Below, piece by piece: positions 1 through 9,820 of a stretch of 64,000 bases of DNA. The notes beneath the pieces were generated by a model. It worked only from the letters and a program-made list of their open reading frames with translations, did not search any database and was not told where the DNA came from. Numbering within the stretch: position 1 is the first letter of the stretch; each line of letters starts with the position of its first letter. The position numbers and the translations under genes are program-made. This DNA comes from Streptomyces flavofungini (GTDB taxonomy: Bacteria > Actinomycetota > Actinomycetes > Streptomycetales > Streptomycetaceae): the NCBI RefSeq assembly GCF_014650815.1, contig NZ_BMVR01000019.1, positions 1 to 64,000 on the forward strand, written 5' to 3'.

Positions 1-3000
1 AGGTGGTGTCGCGGGCGCGGGTGCTGGGTGTGGAGGTGACGCCGCGGCAGATCTTCGAGTGCCGGACGGTGGCCGAGCTGGCGCAGGTGGCGGTGGCGGA
101 CGGCTCGGATGCGGGTGTGGTGTTGGAGGAGTTCGAGGGGGGTGGTGTGGGTCGGCTGCCGGTGTTGCCGGTGAGCCGGTATCTGCGGGAGTTGGGTGGC
201 GGGTTCGGTCGGTTCTCGATGTCGGCGGTGCTGGATTTGCCGGTGGGGATCGATGCGGTGGGCCTGGCGGTGACGTTGGGTGCGGTGTTCGACCGGCATG
301 ACATTCTTCGCTCGCGGCTGGTGGCTGGTGATGAGTGGAGTCTGGAGGTTGCAGAGCGGGGTTCGGTGGACGTGGCGGGCCTGGTCCATCGGGTGGCATG
401 TGATGGTGAGTGGGGTGCGCCGGGCTGGCGGGAGCTGGCGGAGGCGGAGCTGGATGAGGCCACCGGGCGGTTGGATCCCGAGGGTGGGGTGATGGGCCGG
501 TTCGTGTGGTTCGATCCGGGTGCGGACGTTCCTGGTCGGCTGCTGGTGGTGTTGCATCACCTGGTGGTGGACGGGGTGTCGTGGCGGATCCTGCTGCCCG
601 ATTTCGCCGCAGCCTGGGAGCAGGTGCGCTCCGGCGAGGACCCGGTGCTGACTGACGTGGGTACGTCGGTGCGGCGCTGGACGCACGCCCTTCAGGATGA
701 GGCCGTCAGCGAGGACCGGATCGCCGAACTCCCCCTGTGGCGAGGCATCCTGGAGACAGCGGATCCCGTCATCGGCTCGCGCCCCCTCGACCCCGCCGTG
801 GACGTGGCATCCACAGCGGAGTACCTGTCCGTGCGCCTTCCGGCGCGGGTGACGGAGGCGTTGCTGACGTCGGTGCCGACGGCGTTCCGTGGCCAGGTGA
901 ACGACGGTCTGCTGGCCGGGCTCGCCCTCGCGGTGGCCAAGTGGCGGCAGAAGCGCGGCATCTCGGAGTCCTCGGCGCTGATCCGGCTCGAAGGGCACGG
1001 GCGTGAGGAAGGTGTCGTGCCGGGTGCGGATCTGTCCCGCACGGTGGGCTGGTTCACCAGCATGTTCCCCGTCCGCCTCGACACCAACGGTGCCGCTCTC
1101 GATGAGGCGTTCGCCGGTGGACCCGCGGCAGGGAAGGTGGTGAAGGCGGTCAAGGAGCAGCTCCTCGCCATCCCCGACAAGGGCGTCGGCTACGGCCTGC
1201 TGCGCTACCTCAATCCGGAAACGGCCGCTGTTCTACAGGGGCACTCGGCCGGGCAGATCGCCTTCAACTACCTGGGTCGGTTCTCCGCCGCCGACATGCC
1301 GGAGAACCTGCGCGGCCTCGGCTGGAGCGAGGCCCCCGGCGTCGACGACCTGGTCGCCGCGCCGGACGCGGACATGCCGCTGATGTCAACGCTGGAGATC
1401 AATGCCCACGTCAGTGACACCGAGCAGGGCCCGTGCCTGAACGCCCGCCTGGGCTTCCCCACCGGCGTGCTCTCCCGCGAGGACGTGCAGGAGCTGGCCG
1501 ATCTCTGGTGCGCGGCGCTGGAAGGCCTCACCCGGCACGTGGCGCGGCCCGGCGCCGGTGGTCTGACGCCGTCGGATGTGCCGCTGGTGTCGGTGGACCA
1601 GCGCAAGCTGGAGGTCTGGGAGAAGAAGTACCCCGGCCTGGCCGACGTGTGGCCGCTGACCGCACTGCAGTCCGGGCTGCTCTTCCACGCCCTGTTCGCG
1701 GACGCTGCGTACGACGCGTACCACATGCAGTTGGTGTTCCACCTCTCCGGACCGGTGGAACCCGAGCGGATGCGCGTGGCGGGGCAATCCGTCCTGGACC
1801 GCTACGCCAATCTGCGGACCGCGTTCGTCAGCGACACCGCCGGTGAACACGTGCAGCTCGTCGTAGACGACGTCCAACTGCCCTGGCACCACACCGACCT
1901 GAGCGACCTGTCGGAGGAGGAGCGGGAGGCGGCGTACGAGCGGATCCTCGCCGAGGACGACCGCCTCCACTTCGACCTGGAAAAGCCGCCGTTGGTGCGG
2001 ATGACGCTGGTGACCATGGGCCCGGACCGGGCCGAACTGGTCTTCACCGCCCACCACGTCCTCCTGGACGGCTGGTCGCTGCCGCTGCTGATGCAGGATC
2101 TGCTGCGGCTGTACGGCTCCGACGGTGACGCTTCGGTGCTGCCGCGTACGCGCGGCTACCGGGACTTCCTGACCTGGCTGGCCCAGCAGGACCACGACGC
2201 GGCCGCCCGCGCCTGGGCCGAGGAACTCGACGGGCTCGACGAACCCACCCTGCTGTGCCCGGACACCACGGCCGAGCAGGCGGACGGAGAGGAGAGCGAG
2301 GGCGCCGAGGGGCTCGGACAGCTCGAAGTGCCGCTGTCCGTGGAGACGTCCCGCGAACTGGAGCGGCAGGCCGCCGAGTTGGGCGTCACCCTGAGCACCG
2401 TCGTGCAGGCGGCCTGGGCCGTGCTGCTCGGTCGGCTCACCGGGCGCCGGGACGTGGTGTTCGGCACCACGGTGTCCGGCCGCCCGCCCGCCGTCCCGGA
2501 CATCGACACCATGGTCGGCCTGTTCATCAACACCCTTCCCGTCCGCGTGACCTGCTCCCCCCAGGACACCTTCGCCCAGATCCTGACGCGGCTCCGGGAC
2601 CGCCAGGCCGTCCTGCTCGACCACCACCACCACGGCCTCGCGCGGATCCAGCAGGACACCGGCCTGAGCACCCTCTTCGACACCATGGTCGGATTCCAGT
2701 CCTATCCGATCGACCGGGTGGGCCTCACCGAGGCGAACACGACCGCCGGGATCGCGTTCACCGGCATCACCTCGCTCAGCGGCACCCACTACCCGCTCGG
2801 CGTGATCGGCAGCTCCGAACCCCGGCTGCGCGTGGCCATGCAGTACCAGCGCCACACCTTCGACCACGCCGCCGTGGAGACCATCGCCGACCGGCTCGCG
2901 CACATCCTGCGCAGCCTCGCGGCCGACCCGGACGTGGTCGTCGGGACGATCGAGGTGCTCACACCGGGCGAACGCGAGCGGCTCATCGGCGAGTTCAACG

Positions 3001-5588
3001 ACACGGCGGCACCGCTGGCCGAAGCCACCATTCCGGAGCTCTTCGCACAACGGGTGTCGACGGGTCCGGATGCCGTCGCGGTCGTCGACGACGACGAGAC
3101 GCTGACCTACCGGGAGCTCGACGTCCGGTCGAACCGGCTGGCGCGCGAGCTGTTGCGGCGCGGAGTGGGACCGGAGTCCGTGGTGGCGGCGGCGCTGCCG
3201 CGCTCGGCGGCGATGGTGGTGGCATGGCTGGCCGTGCTCAAGGCGGGCGGCGCGCATCTGCCCGTCGACCCGGGCTACCCGGACGAGCGGATCACGTACA
3301 TGCTCACGGACTCCGGGGCCTGCCTGGTCCTCGCGGACGCGACGACGGCCGAGGGCCTTCCCGAGCCGAACGTCCCCGTGTTCCGCCTGGACGATCCCCA
3401 GGTCGCCGAGGCCCTGACCGGCTCCGACGGTACGGCGCTCAAGGACGCGGAGCGAGGCCGGCCGCTGTCGGTCGCGGGAACCGCGTACGTCATCTACACC
3501 TCGGGTTCGACGGGACGGCCCAAGGGAGTCGCGGTCACCCACTCCGGGGTGGCCAGCATGGTCGACGCGCACGTCGACGGCCTCGCGATCACCCCGGACA
3601 GCCGGGTGCTGCAGCTCGCCTCGCCGAGCTTCGACGTGTCGGTCTGCGAACTGTGCATGTCCCTGCTCTCGGGCGCCGCCGTGGTCCTCACCGACGTCGA
3701 ACGCCTGGCCCCCGGGATCCCCCTGGCCAAGACGATCGACGAGCGGCGGGTGACCCACGCGATGATCCCGCCGCACGTGCTCGCGGCACTCCCGCCCGGC
3801 TCGCTGTCCACCGTGACGTCCCTGGCCACCGGCGGCGAGACGATCCCGCCCGAAACCGTGGCCGAATGGTCGAGCGGGCGGCGGATGGTGACCCTCTACG
3901 GGCTGACGGAAACCACCGTGTGCGTCACCATGAGCACGCCGTTGACAGCCGACGGCAAGGTCGCCCCGATCGGGCGGCCGACCACGAACTCCCGGGCGTA
4001 CGTCCTGGACACGGCGCTGCGGCCGGTGCAGGTGGGGGTGCCCGGAGAGCTGTATGTGGCCGGTCCCGGCCTCGCGCGCGGCTACGTCGGCCGTCCGGAC
4101 GTGACGGCCGACCGATTCGTGGCCTGCCCCTTCGGCGGCCCCGGCGAACGGATGTACCGGACCGGGGACGTGGTGGTGTGGACGCCGGACGGCGACCTGG
4201 TGTTCCAGGGGCGTGCGGACCACCAAGTCAAGATCCGCGGATTCCGGATCGAACTCGGTGAGGTCGAGGCGGCGCTCCTGACGCACCCCGGCGTCGCGCA
4301 GGCCGTGGTGGTCACCGACGGTCCGCCGAGCGCCCGGCGCCTGGTGGCGTACGTGGTGCCGACCGAGGACGGAGCCGAGGAATCCGTCGGCGCGCACCCG
4401 GGGAACCCCAGTGACGTTCCGGACGGCCGGACGCCCCGGACCCTCGCCGCCGGGCTGCGCGAGCATCTGCGCGAACGGCTGCCGGAACACATGGTGCCGT
4501 CCGCGGTGGTGACCATCGACGAGGTGCCCCTGACACCCAACAGCAAACTGGACCGGCGCGCCCTCCCGGCGCCGGACCACACCGGGCAGCTGACCGGACG
4601 GGCCCCGCGGAACTCGCGCGAGGAGCTCCTGTGCGGCCTGTTCGCCGAGGTGCTCGGCCTGGACCGGGTCGGAGCCGACGACGACTTCTTCGGCCTCGGC
4701 GGACACTCGCTCCTCGCCACCCAACTGGTCAGCCGCATCCGCACGGTGCTCGGCGTCGAGACCTCGATCCGGCGGGTGTTCCAGTCGCCGACCGTCGCCG
4801 AACTGGCCGTCGAGCTGGCGGCGGACAGCGGTGCCGCCGAGTCCGGTGACCCGTTCGCGGCCGTACTGCCGATCAAGACGAGCGGGGACAAGGAGCCGCT
4901 GTGGTGGATCCACCCCGGCAGCGGGCTCTGCTGGATCTACCTCGGATTCGCCGGACGGCTGCCCGCGGACCGACCCGTCTACGGCATCCAGGCGAAGGGC
5001 TTCGACGGGGTGACACAGCCGCCCGAGTCGATCGACGCCATGGTCGCCGACTACGTCGAGGAGATCCTCGCGGTACAGCCCGAGGGCCCCTTCCATCTCC
5101 TCGGGCTCTCCATCGGCGGCACCCTCGCGCACGCCATGGCCGCCGAGTTCCAGCGGCGAGGGCACGAGGTGGGGCTCCTCGGCCTCCTCGACAGCGTTCC
5201 CAGCACCTTCTTCGAACGCTACGAGCCGCCCCACGCCACCGACATCCGCGCCTACTTCGGCGAGCACCTGATCAGCGCCGGCAACGCCGGTGACCACGAG
5301 GCGTTCGTGGACAACGCGGTCTCCGTCATCGTCGGCCACACCAGCATGATGGACGGCTTCACGTCACCGACGTACCGCGGCGACGCGCTGTTCTTCAACG
5401 CGACGGCCGAAGGAGACGGCTCGTACGCGGACCTGTGGCGCAGTCACATCACCGGTGCCCTACGGGAGTACGACATCGACAGCACGCACCAGGACATGTA
5501 CCTGCCCGCACCCGCCGACGAGATCTGCCGAGCGGTCGTCCGCGCGCTCGACAGCGACGCGGAAGGGGGCTTCGGCAGGGAGAGCTGA
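1..5588 (+). CDS. Non-ribosomal peptide synthetase, C-terminal part (T-E-C-A-T-TE), 5' truncated by window edge
   Basis: This is the 3' part of a multimodular peptide synthetase. The frame is open at the left edge and its first residues look like the end of a carrier domain (…VSRARVLG…ECRTVAELA), so the start lies upstream. Counting residues from base 3: epimerization domain about 45-470 (HHLVVDG at 185; [21 protein letters not shown]); condensation domain 545-960 (HHVLLDG from 684), probably of the D-donor/L-acceptor type because it follows an E domain; adenylation domain 1005-1510 ([11 protein letters not shown] at 1165); carrier domain with phosphopantetheine Ser1569 (GGHSL); thioesterase 1615-1855 with GLSIGG (Ser1703) and a likely catalytic His1829. 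It adds the last residue and releases the peptide. By hand alignment to GrsA the adenylation code reads D-V-C-M-A-G-L-V-C, which I do not recognise. The product is unknown. Confidence 0.95.
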   Translation, partial: VVSRARVLGVEVTPRQIFECRTVAELAQVAVADGSDAGVVLEEFEGGGVGRLPVLPVSRYLRELGGGFGRFSMSAVLDLPVGIDAVGLAVTLGAVFDRHDILRSRLVAGDEWSLEVAERGSVDVAGLVHRVACDGEWGAPGWRELAEAELDEATGRLDPEGGVMGRFVWFDPGADVPGRLLVVLHHLVVDGVSWRILLPDFAAAWEQVRSGEDPVLTDVGTSVRRWTHALQDEAVSEDRIAELPLWRGILETADPVIGSRPLDPAVDVASTAEYLSVRLPARVTEALLTSVPTAFRGQVNDGLLAGLALAVAKWRQKRGISESSALIRLEGHGREEGVVPGADLSRTVGWFTSMFPVRLDTNGAALDEAFAGGPAAGKVVKAVKEQLLAIPDKGVGYGLLRYLNPETAAVLQGHSAGQIAFNYLGRFSAADMPENLRGLGWSEAPGVDDLVAAPDADMPLMSTLEINAHVSDTEQGPCLNARLGFPTGVLSREDVQELADLWCAALEGLTRHVARPGAGGLTPSDVPLVSVDQRKLEVWEKKYPGLADVWPLTALQSGLLFHALFADAAYDAYHMQLVFHLSGPVEPERMRVAGQSVLDRYANLRTAFVSDTAGEHVQLVVDDVQLPWHHTDLSDLSEEEREAAYERILAEDDRLHFDLEKPPLVRMTLVTMGPDRAELVFTAHHVLLDGWSLPLLMQDLLRLYGSDGDASVLPRTRGYRDFLTWLAQQDHDAAARAWAEELDGLDEPTLLCPDTTAEQADGEESEGAEGLGQLEVPLSVETSRELERQAAELGVTLSTVVQAAWAVLLGRLTGRRDVVFGTTVSGRPPAVPDIDTMVGLFINTLPVRVTCSPQDTFAQILTRLRDRQAVLLDHHHHGLARIQQDTGLSTLFDTMVGFQSYPIDRVGLTEANTTAGIAFTGITSLSGTHYPLGVIGSSEPRLRVAMQYQRHTFDHAAVETIADRLAHILRSLAADPDVVVGTIEVLTPGERERLIGEFNDTAAPLAEATIPELFAQRVSTGPDAVAVVDDDETLTYRELDVRSNRLARELLRRGVGPESVVAAALPRSAAMVVAWLAVLKAGGAHLPVDPGYPDERITYMLTDSGACLVLADATTAEGLPEPNVPVFRLDDPQVAEALTGSDGTALKDAERGRPLSVAGTAYVIYTSGSTGRPKGVAVTHSGVASMVDAHVDGLAITPDSRVLQLASPSFDVSVCELCMSLLSGAAVVLTDVERLAPGIPLAKTIDERRVTHAMIPPHVLAALPPGSLSTVTSLATGGETIPPETVAEWSSGRRMVTLYGLTETTVCVTMSTPLTADGKVAPIGRPTTNSRAYVLDTALRPVQVGVPGELYVAGPGLARGYVGRPDVTADRFVACPFGGPGERMYRTGDVVVWTPDGDLVFQGRADHQVKIRGFRIELGEVEAALLTHPGVAQAVVVTDGPPSARRLVAYVVPTEDGAEESVGAHPGNPSDVPDGRTPRTLAAGLREHLRERLPEHMVPSAVVTIDEVPLTPNSKLDRRALPAPDHTGQLTGRAPRNSREELLCGLFAEVLGLDRVGADDDFFGLGGHSLLATQLVSRIRTVLGVETSIRRVFQSPTVAELAVELAADSGAAESGDPFAAVLPIKTSGDKEPLWWIHPGSGLCWIYLGFAGRLPADRPVYGIQAKGFDGVTQPPESIDAMVADYVEEILAVQPEGPFHLLGLSIGGTLAHAMAAEFQRRGHEVGLLGLLDSVPSTFFERYEPPHATDIRAYFGEHLISAGNAGDHEAFVDNAVSVIVGHTSMMDGFTSPTYRGDALFFNATAEGDGSYADLWRSHITGALREYDIDSTHQDMYLPAPADEICRAVVRALDSDAEGGFGRES

Positions 5589-5598
5589 CCCGGCGTAG

Positions 5599-5632
5599 GC
5601 GGCGTGGTGCGGGTCACTCCGCACCACGCCGC
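5599..5632. terminator. Perfect 14-bp hairpin after the NRPS gene
   Basis: The arms at 5599-5612 and 5619-5632 are perfectly complementary around a 6-nt loop (GTCACT). The hairpin starts 10 nt after the NRPS stop. There is no T-run, as is common for Streptomyces terminators. Confidence 0.75.
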
Positions 5633-5633
5633 A

Positions 5634-5716
5634 CGCAACGGACGAAACGGACGGCGCAACAAACACACGCTCATCCCCGTCGCACGCAACGATCTTGTGC
5701 CGATGCGCAACGTTGC
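5634..5716 (+). promoter_or_regulatory. Phased CGCAAC array upstream of the permease promoter
   Basis: CGCAAC occurs at 5634, 5655, 5685 and 5706, so the steps are 21, 30 and 21 bp, close to whole turns of the helix. The last copy lies in a 10-bp palindrome, GCAACGTTGC (5707-5716). The same three-site pattern (30/31 then 21/22 bp) precedes the amidase gene at 8785-8843. Lrp/AsnC proteins typically bind phased arrays, and an Lrp gene lies downstream at 7376, so it is the obvious candidate ligand. That link is inference. Confidence 0.6.
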
Positions 5717-5720
5717 TGCA

Positions 5721-5750
5721 TTACGGTTGGGAACCAGCGCCTCGTAGAGT
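5721..5750 (+). promoter_or_regulatory. Candidate vegetative promoter for the permease-Lrp operon
   Basis: A TTACGG -35 (5721-5726) and a TAGAGT -10 (5745-5750) are separated by 18 bp. The -35 starts 15 bp after the start of the last CGCAAC copy, exactly as in the amidase promoter. The leader to the GTG start would be about 105 nt. Confidence 0.5.
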
Positions 5751-5862
5751 CGGGCGCTGTACGTGGCGTGGCGGGGACTGCCTGCTCGGTGGTTCCCGTT
5801 TTTGCGTGTGGACTGCCGCGGCTCCCTGCCACCTCTACCGGCAGCGATGAAGGAGCCAGCGC

Positions 5863-7350
5863 GTGCTCGACCAGGGCGCACCCCCGCAGACCCGAAGCCC
5901 CCAGGGCCCGGTGGGTCTCGGCACTCGACTGATGCGGCGCAAGCCGGTGGAACGCCTGGTCGCGGAGGGCGGCCAGGGCGAGGGTGGCTCGCTGCGGCGC
6001 ACCCTCGGCATGTGGCAGCTGACGATGATCAGCATCGGTGCGACCCTCGGCACCGGCATCTTCGTGGTGCTGGGCGAGAGCGTCCCCAAGGCCGGTCCCG
6101 CCGTGACCGTGTCCTTCGTGATCGCCGGCCTCACCGCCCTCTTCTCGGCGCTCTCCTACGCCGAGCTGGCCGGCACCATCCCGGTCGCCGGATCCTCGTA
6201 CTCCTACGCATACGCAACCATGGGCGAACTCGTCGCCTGGGTGTGCGGCTGGTGCCTGGTCCTGGAGTACGGCGTGTCGGTCGCGGCCGTCGCCGTCGGC
6301 TGGGGCGAGTACCTGAACGAGCTGCTCGACGGCACCATCGGCGTCACCATCCCGGACGCGCTGTCCGCGGCTCCCGGTGAGGTCGACGGGGCCATCATCA
6401 ACCTGCCCGGCCTGATCGTGGTGCTGCTCGCCATGGTCTTCCTGCTGGGCGGCGCCAAGGAGTCCGCGCGCGCCAACACGATCATGGTCATCGTGAAGAT
6501 CGCGGCCCTCGTGCTGTTCTGCGCCGTCGGCTTCACCGGCTTCAAGTCCGGCAACTACGCCGACTTCATGCCGCTCGGCGTCGCCGGGGTCAGCGCCGCC
6601 GGAGCGAGCCTTTTCTTCTCCTACATCGGCTTCGACGCCGCCTCCACCGCCGGCGAGGAGGCCAAGAACCCGCAGCGCGACCTGCCGCGCGCGATCATGC
6701 TCTCGCTGATCATCGTCACCGCGCTGTACGTCCTGGTCGCCGCCGTCGCCGTCGGCGCCTGGAACTGGAAGGACTTCGAGGGCTCCGAGGCGTCGCTCAC
6801 CGCGATCATGAACGACGTGACCGGCCAGAACGTCTGGGGCACGCTGCTCGCCGCGGGCGCCGTCATCTCCATCGCCAGCGTCGTCCTGACCGTCCTCTAC
6901 GGCCAGACCCGCGTGCTCTTCGCGATGTCCCGCGACGGCCTCGTGCCCAAGAAGTTCGCCAAGGTCAGCGGCAAGACCGGCACGCCCCGCGTGAACACCG
7001 TCATCGTGTCGCTGTTCTGCGGCGCGCTCGCCTCCGTGATCCCGCTCGGCAAGCTCGTCGACGCCACCAGCATCGGCACGCTCTTCGCCTTCGGCCTGGT
7101 CAACATCGCCGTGGTCGTGCTTCGCCGCACCCGGCCCGACATGAACCGCACGTTCCGGGTTCCCTTCGGCTGGCTCTTCCCGGTGCTCGGCTTCGGCTTC
7201 TGCGCGTACAACATGTTCAACCTCGACTCGGTCACCTGGGTCGTCTTCGGTGTCTGGATGGCCGTCGGCCTCGTGTTCTACTTCCTGTACGGGATGCGCC
7301 GCTCCCGTCTGGAGACCGCCGAGACCCCTGAGGTCCCCGCGGTGAAGTGA
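5863..7350 (+). CDS. APC-family (cationic) amino acid permease
   Basis: A 495-residue integral membrane transporter of the amino acid-polyamine-organocation superfamily. After a cytoplasmic N-terminus of about 45 residues comes the first helix with the family signature ISIGATLGTGIFVVLG, followed by about eleven further hydrophobic segments. FFSYIGFDAASTAGEEAKNP is typical of the CAT/YfnA branch, whose members carry basic or broad-range amino acids. The GTG at 5863 has AAGGAG at 5850-5855, 7 nt before it. The Lrp/AsnC gene follows 25 bp downstream and is probably co-transcribed. The monooxygenase/amidase pair behind a matching promoter suggests the substrate is lysine or arginine; this is inferred from context, not shown by the sequence. 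Confidence 0.88.
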   Translation: MLDQGAPPQTRSPQGPVGLGTRLMRRKPVERLVAEGGQGEGGSLRRTLGMWQLTMISIGATLGTGIFVVLGESVPKAGPAVTVSFVIAGLTALFSALSYAELAGTIPVAGSSYSYAYATMGELVAWVCGWCLVLEYGVSVAAVAVGWGEYLNELLDGTIGVTIPDALSAAPGEVDGAIINLPGLIVVLLAMVFLLGGAKESARANTIMVIVKIAALVLFCAVGFTGFKSGNYADFMPLGVAGVSAAGASLFFSYIGFDAASTAGEEAKNPQRDLPRAIMLSLIIVTALYVLVAAVAVGAWNWKDFEGSEASLTAIMNDVTGQNVWGTLLAAGAVISIASVVLTVLYGQTRVLFAMSRDGLVPKKFAKVSGKTGTPRVNTVIVSLFCGALASVIPLGKLVDATSIGTLFAFGLVNIAVVVLRRTRPDMNRTFRVPFGWLFPVLGFGFCAYNMFNLDSVTWVVFGVWMAVGLVFYFLYGMRRSRLETAETPEVPAVK

Positions 7351-7375
7351 CACGCAGAGAAGTGAACGACCCCCT

Positions 7376-7831
7376 GTGCGACTGAACGATCTCGACGAAC
7401 GCATCGTGCACGCCCTCGCCGAGGACGCCCGCCGTTCCTACGCCGACATCGGCCAGCTCGTCGGACTGTCCGCGCCCGCCGTCAAACGGCGCGTGGACCG
7501 GCTGCGGGCCACCGGAGCGATCACCGGCTTCACCGTCCGGGTGGACCCGGCCGCGCTCGGCTGGGAGACCGAGGGGTTCATCGAGATCTACTGTCGCCGG
7601 AACACCTCGCCGGAGGCGATTCAACGGGGGCTCGAGCGGTACCCGGAGATCGCGTCCGCCTCCACCGTCACCGGGGAGGCGGACGCGATCGTTCAGGTTT
7701 TCGCGGCGGACATGCGGCACTTCGAGCGGGTTCTCGAACGGATCGCGGGGGAGCCGTTCGTGGAGCGCACCAAGTCGGTGCTCGTCCTCTCGCCCCTGAT
7801 GCGCCGCTTCTCCTCGGGCTCGCCCGCCTAG
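7376..7831 (+). CDS. Lrp/AsnC-family transcriptional regulator
   Basis: A 151-residue protein of normal Lrp/AsnC size. An N-terminal winged helix-turn-helix (LDERIVHALAEDARRSYADIGQLVGLSAPAVKRRVDRL, roughly residues 5-45, shown here as one stretch only by its ends LDERIV and RRVDRL) is followed by a RAM/AsnC ligand-binding domain to residue 140 (SASTVTGEADAIVQV). Members sense amino acids and bind DNA as dimers to octamers wrapped on phased sites. It lies 25 bp after the permease and starts with GTG. Arrays of CGCAAC upstream of the permease and of the amidase/monooxygenase genes on either side make a local autoregulated regulon likely. Whether it represses or activates cannot be read from the sequence. 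Confidence 0.9.
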   Translation: MRLNDLDERIVHALAEDARRSYADIGQLVGLSAPAVKRRVDRLRATGAITGFTVRVDPAALGWETEGFIEIYCRRNTSPEAIQRGLERYPEIASASTVTGEADAIVQVFAADMRHFERVLERIAGEPFVERTKSVLVLSPLMRRFSSGSPA

Positions 7832-7873
7832 CCAGGGCCCCGCACGGGGCACGGGGCTGAACGAGGCCGACCC

Positions 7874-7898
7874 CCCGCCCGGTCCGTGGCCGGGCGGG
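7874..7898. terminator. Bidirectional hairpin between convergent genes
   Basis: CCCGCCCGG (7874-7882) pairs with CCGGGCGGG (7890-7898) around a 7-nt loop. It sits between the Lrp stop and the stop of the opposing secreted-protein gene. Confidence 0.65.
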
Positions 7899-7961
7899 AG
7901 GCCGGGGTACACAGCGAGGCACGGACCGCCCGACCCCCGTACGGACGGCCCGCGCCCCTGA

Positions 7962-8612
7962 TCACCGCGGGTCGGGGTACGGAAGCTTCCACGGCTGCAC
8001 GTGGAAGTCGCCCGTACCCTTCTTGACCTGCTCGAACGGTGCGGCGCTGTTGCACTTCGTCAGCTTCTTCGTGCCGTCGGGGCCGCCCACCGCGGCCCAG
8101 CTGTAGCCGAGCCGGTCCTTCTTGCCCTGGTCGTGGACGCTGAAGCCGACGCGGCTGCCGTTCATCTCCTTGATGTTGGTCTTCGTGATGATGCCGGTCG
8201 CCGACGCCACCTTCCCGCCGGTCAGCAGGCAGTCGATACGGCCCGTGGCCCAGCCGCCCTTGCCACCTGGCTTCTCCAGGTGCACGAACTTGAACGTGCC
8301 GGTCGCCTTGCTCGGGTCGGCGTTGTGCCGGGCGGCCAGATGCGCGTCGAACGTGAAGGTGATGTCCTCCGTGGTCTTGCGGAACAGCTTCGCCGAGCCG
8401 GTGAGCGCGGCCGCCTCCCGCGGCTTCGCCTTGGCCGCGGCCGCGTCCTTCGCGGCGGGGGCGGGGTGGGCGGCGTCCTGCGTGCCGATCCGCTTGCCGG
8501 GGTGCGTCACGTCCTCGCCGGACGCCACGGCGACGCCCGCCGCGCCCGCGGTGAGCAGGACCGCGGCGCCAAGGACGGCGACACGGGTGGGGGTGAAGGC
8601 GATGCGGCTCAC
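7962..8612 (-). CDS. Putative secreted protein of unknown function
   Basis: A 216-residue protein that I do not recognise. It has a Sec-type signal peptide (basic MSRIAFTPTR, hydrophobic VAVLGAAVLLTAGAAGVAVA, small residues near the likely cleavage at 31), an Ala/Lys-rich linker to about residue 70, and a globular part with two cysteines (in GRIDCLLTGG and LTKCNSAAP) that could form one disulfide once exported. The GTG start has GGAGGG 6 nt upstream. It is monocistronic, convergent with the Lrp gene and divergent from the amidase gene. The linker composition suggests the C-terminal part acts in or beyond the cell wall. Confidence 0.8.
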   Translation of the reverse strand: MSRIAFTPTRVAVLGAAVLLTAGAAGVAVASGEDVTHPGKRIGTQDAAHPAPAAKDAAAAKAKPREAAALTGSAKLFRKTTEDITFTFDAHLAARHNADPSKATGTFKFVHLEKPGGKGGWATGRIDCLLTGGKVASATGIITKTNIKEMNGSRVGFSVHDQGKKDRLGYSWAAVGGPDGTKKLTKCNSAAPFEQVKKGTGDFHVQPWKLPYPDPR

Positions 8613-8784
8613 GGGGAGCCCTCCGTTCGGTCAGGCCGTTCGCCCGGCGTTTCCGGGTGAGATCACGATCCCGTGGCAGGGGGGTCGGCCGCGTCCGGCC
8701 GTGGGCTGCACTGCGCTTCCGCCGCACGGGGGAGGAGCCGCGGCGGGGCATGCGCCCGCAGGCGGACACCTCGCCCGCCCGGCA

Positions 8785-8843
8785 CGCAACGAATCGCCGC
8801 CGCCCCCGTCCCACGCGCAACAAATCGCTCAGAGGGGTGCAAC
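8785..8843 (+). promoter_or_regulatory. Phased CGCAAC array upstream of the amidase/monooxygenase operon
   Basis: CGCAAC at 8785 and 8816 and TGCAAC at 8838 give steps of 31 and 22 bp. The first two are in near-identical contexts (GCACGCAACGAATCG and GCGCAACAAATCG). The order, spacing and 15-bp distance to the -35 match the array before the permease. The rest of the 324-bp gap 8613-8936 holds nothing else I can support. Confidence 0.6.
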
Positions 8844-8852
8844 GGTCGCACC

Positions 8853-8882
8853 TTGCCCGGCCACGGCCGCGGAACGTACCGT
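8853..8882 (+). promoter_or_regulatory. Candidate promoter of the amidase/monooxygenase operon
   Basis: TTGCCC (8853-8858) and TACCGT (8877-8882) are 18 bp apart. The -35 lies 15 bp after the start of the last array site, the same geometry as at the permease promoter. Confidence 0.45.
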
Positions 8883-8936
8883 CTTTGCGAACCCCTGACG
8901 CCCGCCCGTCTCCCTACGCACGCCTCGAGGTCAGCC

Positions 8937-9740
8937 ATGTCGCCGCTGCGCACAGCCCTGCTCCAGAGCTCGGGTCGCCCCGGCTCCGTCGCCGCCAACC
9001 TCAAGGTGCTCGACGAGGCCGCGGAGCGGGCCGCCGCCGCCGGTGCCCGGCTGCTCGTGACGCCGGAGATGTTCCTGACCGGGTACGCGATCGGCGACGA
9101 CGTGCCCCGCCTCGCCGAGCCCGCCGACGGCGACGCGGCGGACGCGGTGGCCGACATCGCCGTACGCCACGGCCTCTCCGTCGCCTACGGCTACCCGGAG
9201 CGCGCCGACGCCGACGTCTTCAACGCCGTCCAGCTCATCGGCGCGGACGGCACCCGGCTCGCGAACTACCGCAAGACCCACCTCTTCGGCTGCTTCGAGC
9301 GCGACCACTTCACGCCCGGCGACCGGGCCGTCGTCCAGGCCGACCTCGACGGCCTCCGCATCGGCCTGATGATCTGCTACGACGTGGAGTTCCCGGAGAA
9401 CGTCCGCGCGCACGCCCTCGCGGGCACCGACCTCCTGCTCGTCCCGACCGCGCAGATGCACCCGTTCCAGTTCGTCGCCGAGTCCGTCGTGCCGGTGCGC
9501 GCCTTCGAGAACCAGATGTACGTCGCGTACGTCAACCGCGTCGGCCCCGAGGGCGAGTTCGAGTTCGTCGGCCTGTCCACGCTCGCCGGTCCCGACGGGA
9601 TCGCGCGGGCGCGCGCCGGACGCGGCGACGAGCTGGTGTTCGCCGACGCCGACCCCGCCTTCCTCGCCGCGTCCCGCGAGGCCAACCCCTACCTGAGCGA
9701 CCGCCGCCCCGGCCTGTACGGACCCCTCGTCCAGGCCTGA
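8937..9740 (+). CDS. davA: Nitrilase-superfamily amidase, DavA-like (5-aminovaleramidase / guanidinobutyramidase)
   Basis: A 267-residue carbon-nitrogen hydrolase. The Glu-Lys-Cys triad is visible: Glu44 in TPEMFLTGY, Lys113 in YRKTHLF and Cys147 in MICYDVEFPEN. The sequence resembles the amidases that hydrolyse the amide made by amino acid 2-monooxygenases, such as DavA (5-aminovaleramide to 5-aminovalerate). The partner monooxygenase gene is 80 bp downstream. Streptomycetes are also known to degrade arginine through 4-guanidinobutyramide, so that amide is the main alternative substrate. The ATG at 8937 was chosen because GAGG lies 6 nt upstream and the conserved fold begins there, although the frame is open further 5'. 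Expected to be cytoplasmic. Confidence 0.8.
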   Translation: MSPLRTALLQSSGRPGSVAANLKVLDEAAERAAAAGARLLVTPEMFLTGYAIGDDVPRLAEPADGDAADAVADIAVRHGLSVAYGYPERADADVFNAVQLIGADGTRLANYRKTHLFGCFERDHFTPGDRAVVQADLDGLRIGLMICYDVEFPENVRAHALAGTDLLLVPTAQMHPFQFVAESVVPVRAFENQMYVAYVNRVGPEGEFEFVGLSTLAGPDGIARARAGRGDELVFADADPAFLAASREANPYLSDRRPGLYGPLVQA

Positions 9741-9820
9741 CCGCACCGGCCCCGACCGGCCGCCGAGGGCGACGCCTCGCCCGCACCACCTTTCCGTACC
9801 GTGCAAGGAGTCCGTACCCC

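Noticed and set aside
1386-5339. A 1317-codon open frame on the minus strand opposite the NRPS gene
   Set aside because: It mirrors the NRPS coding frame, a frequent effect of high third-position GC. It has no recognisable domain, while the plus frame has complete NRPS domains.
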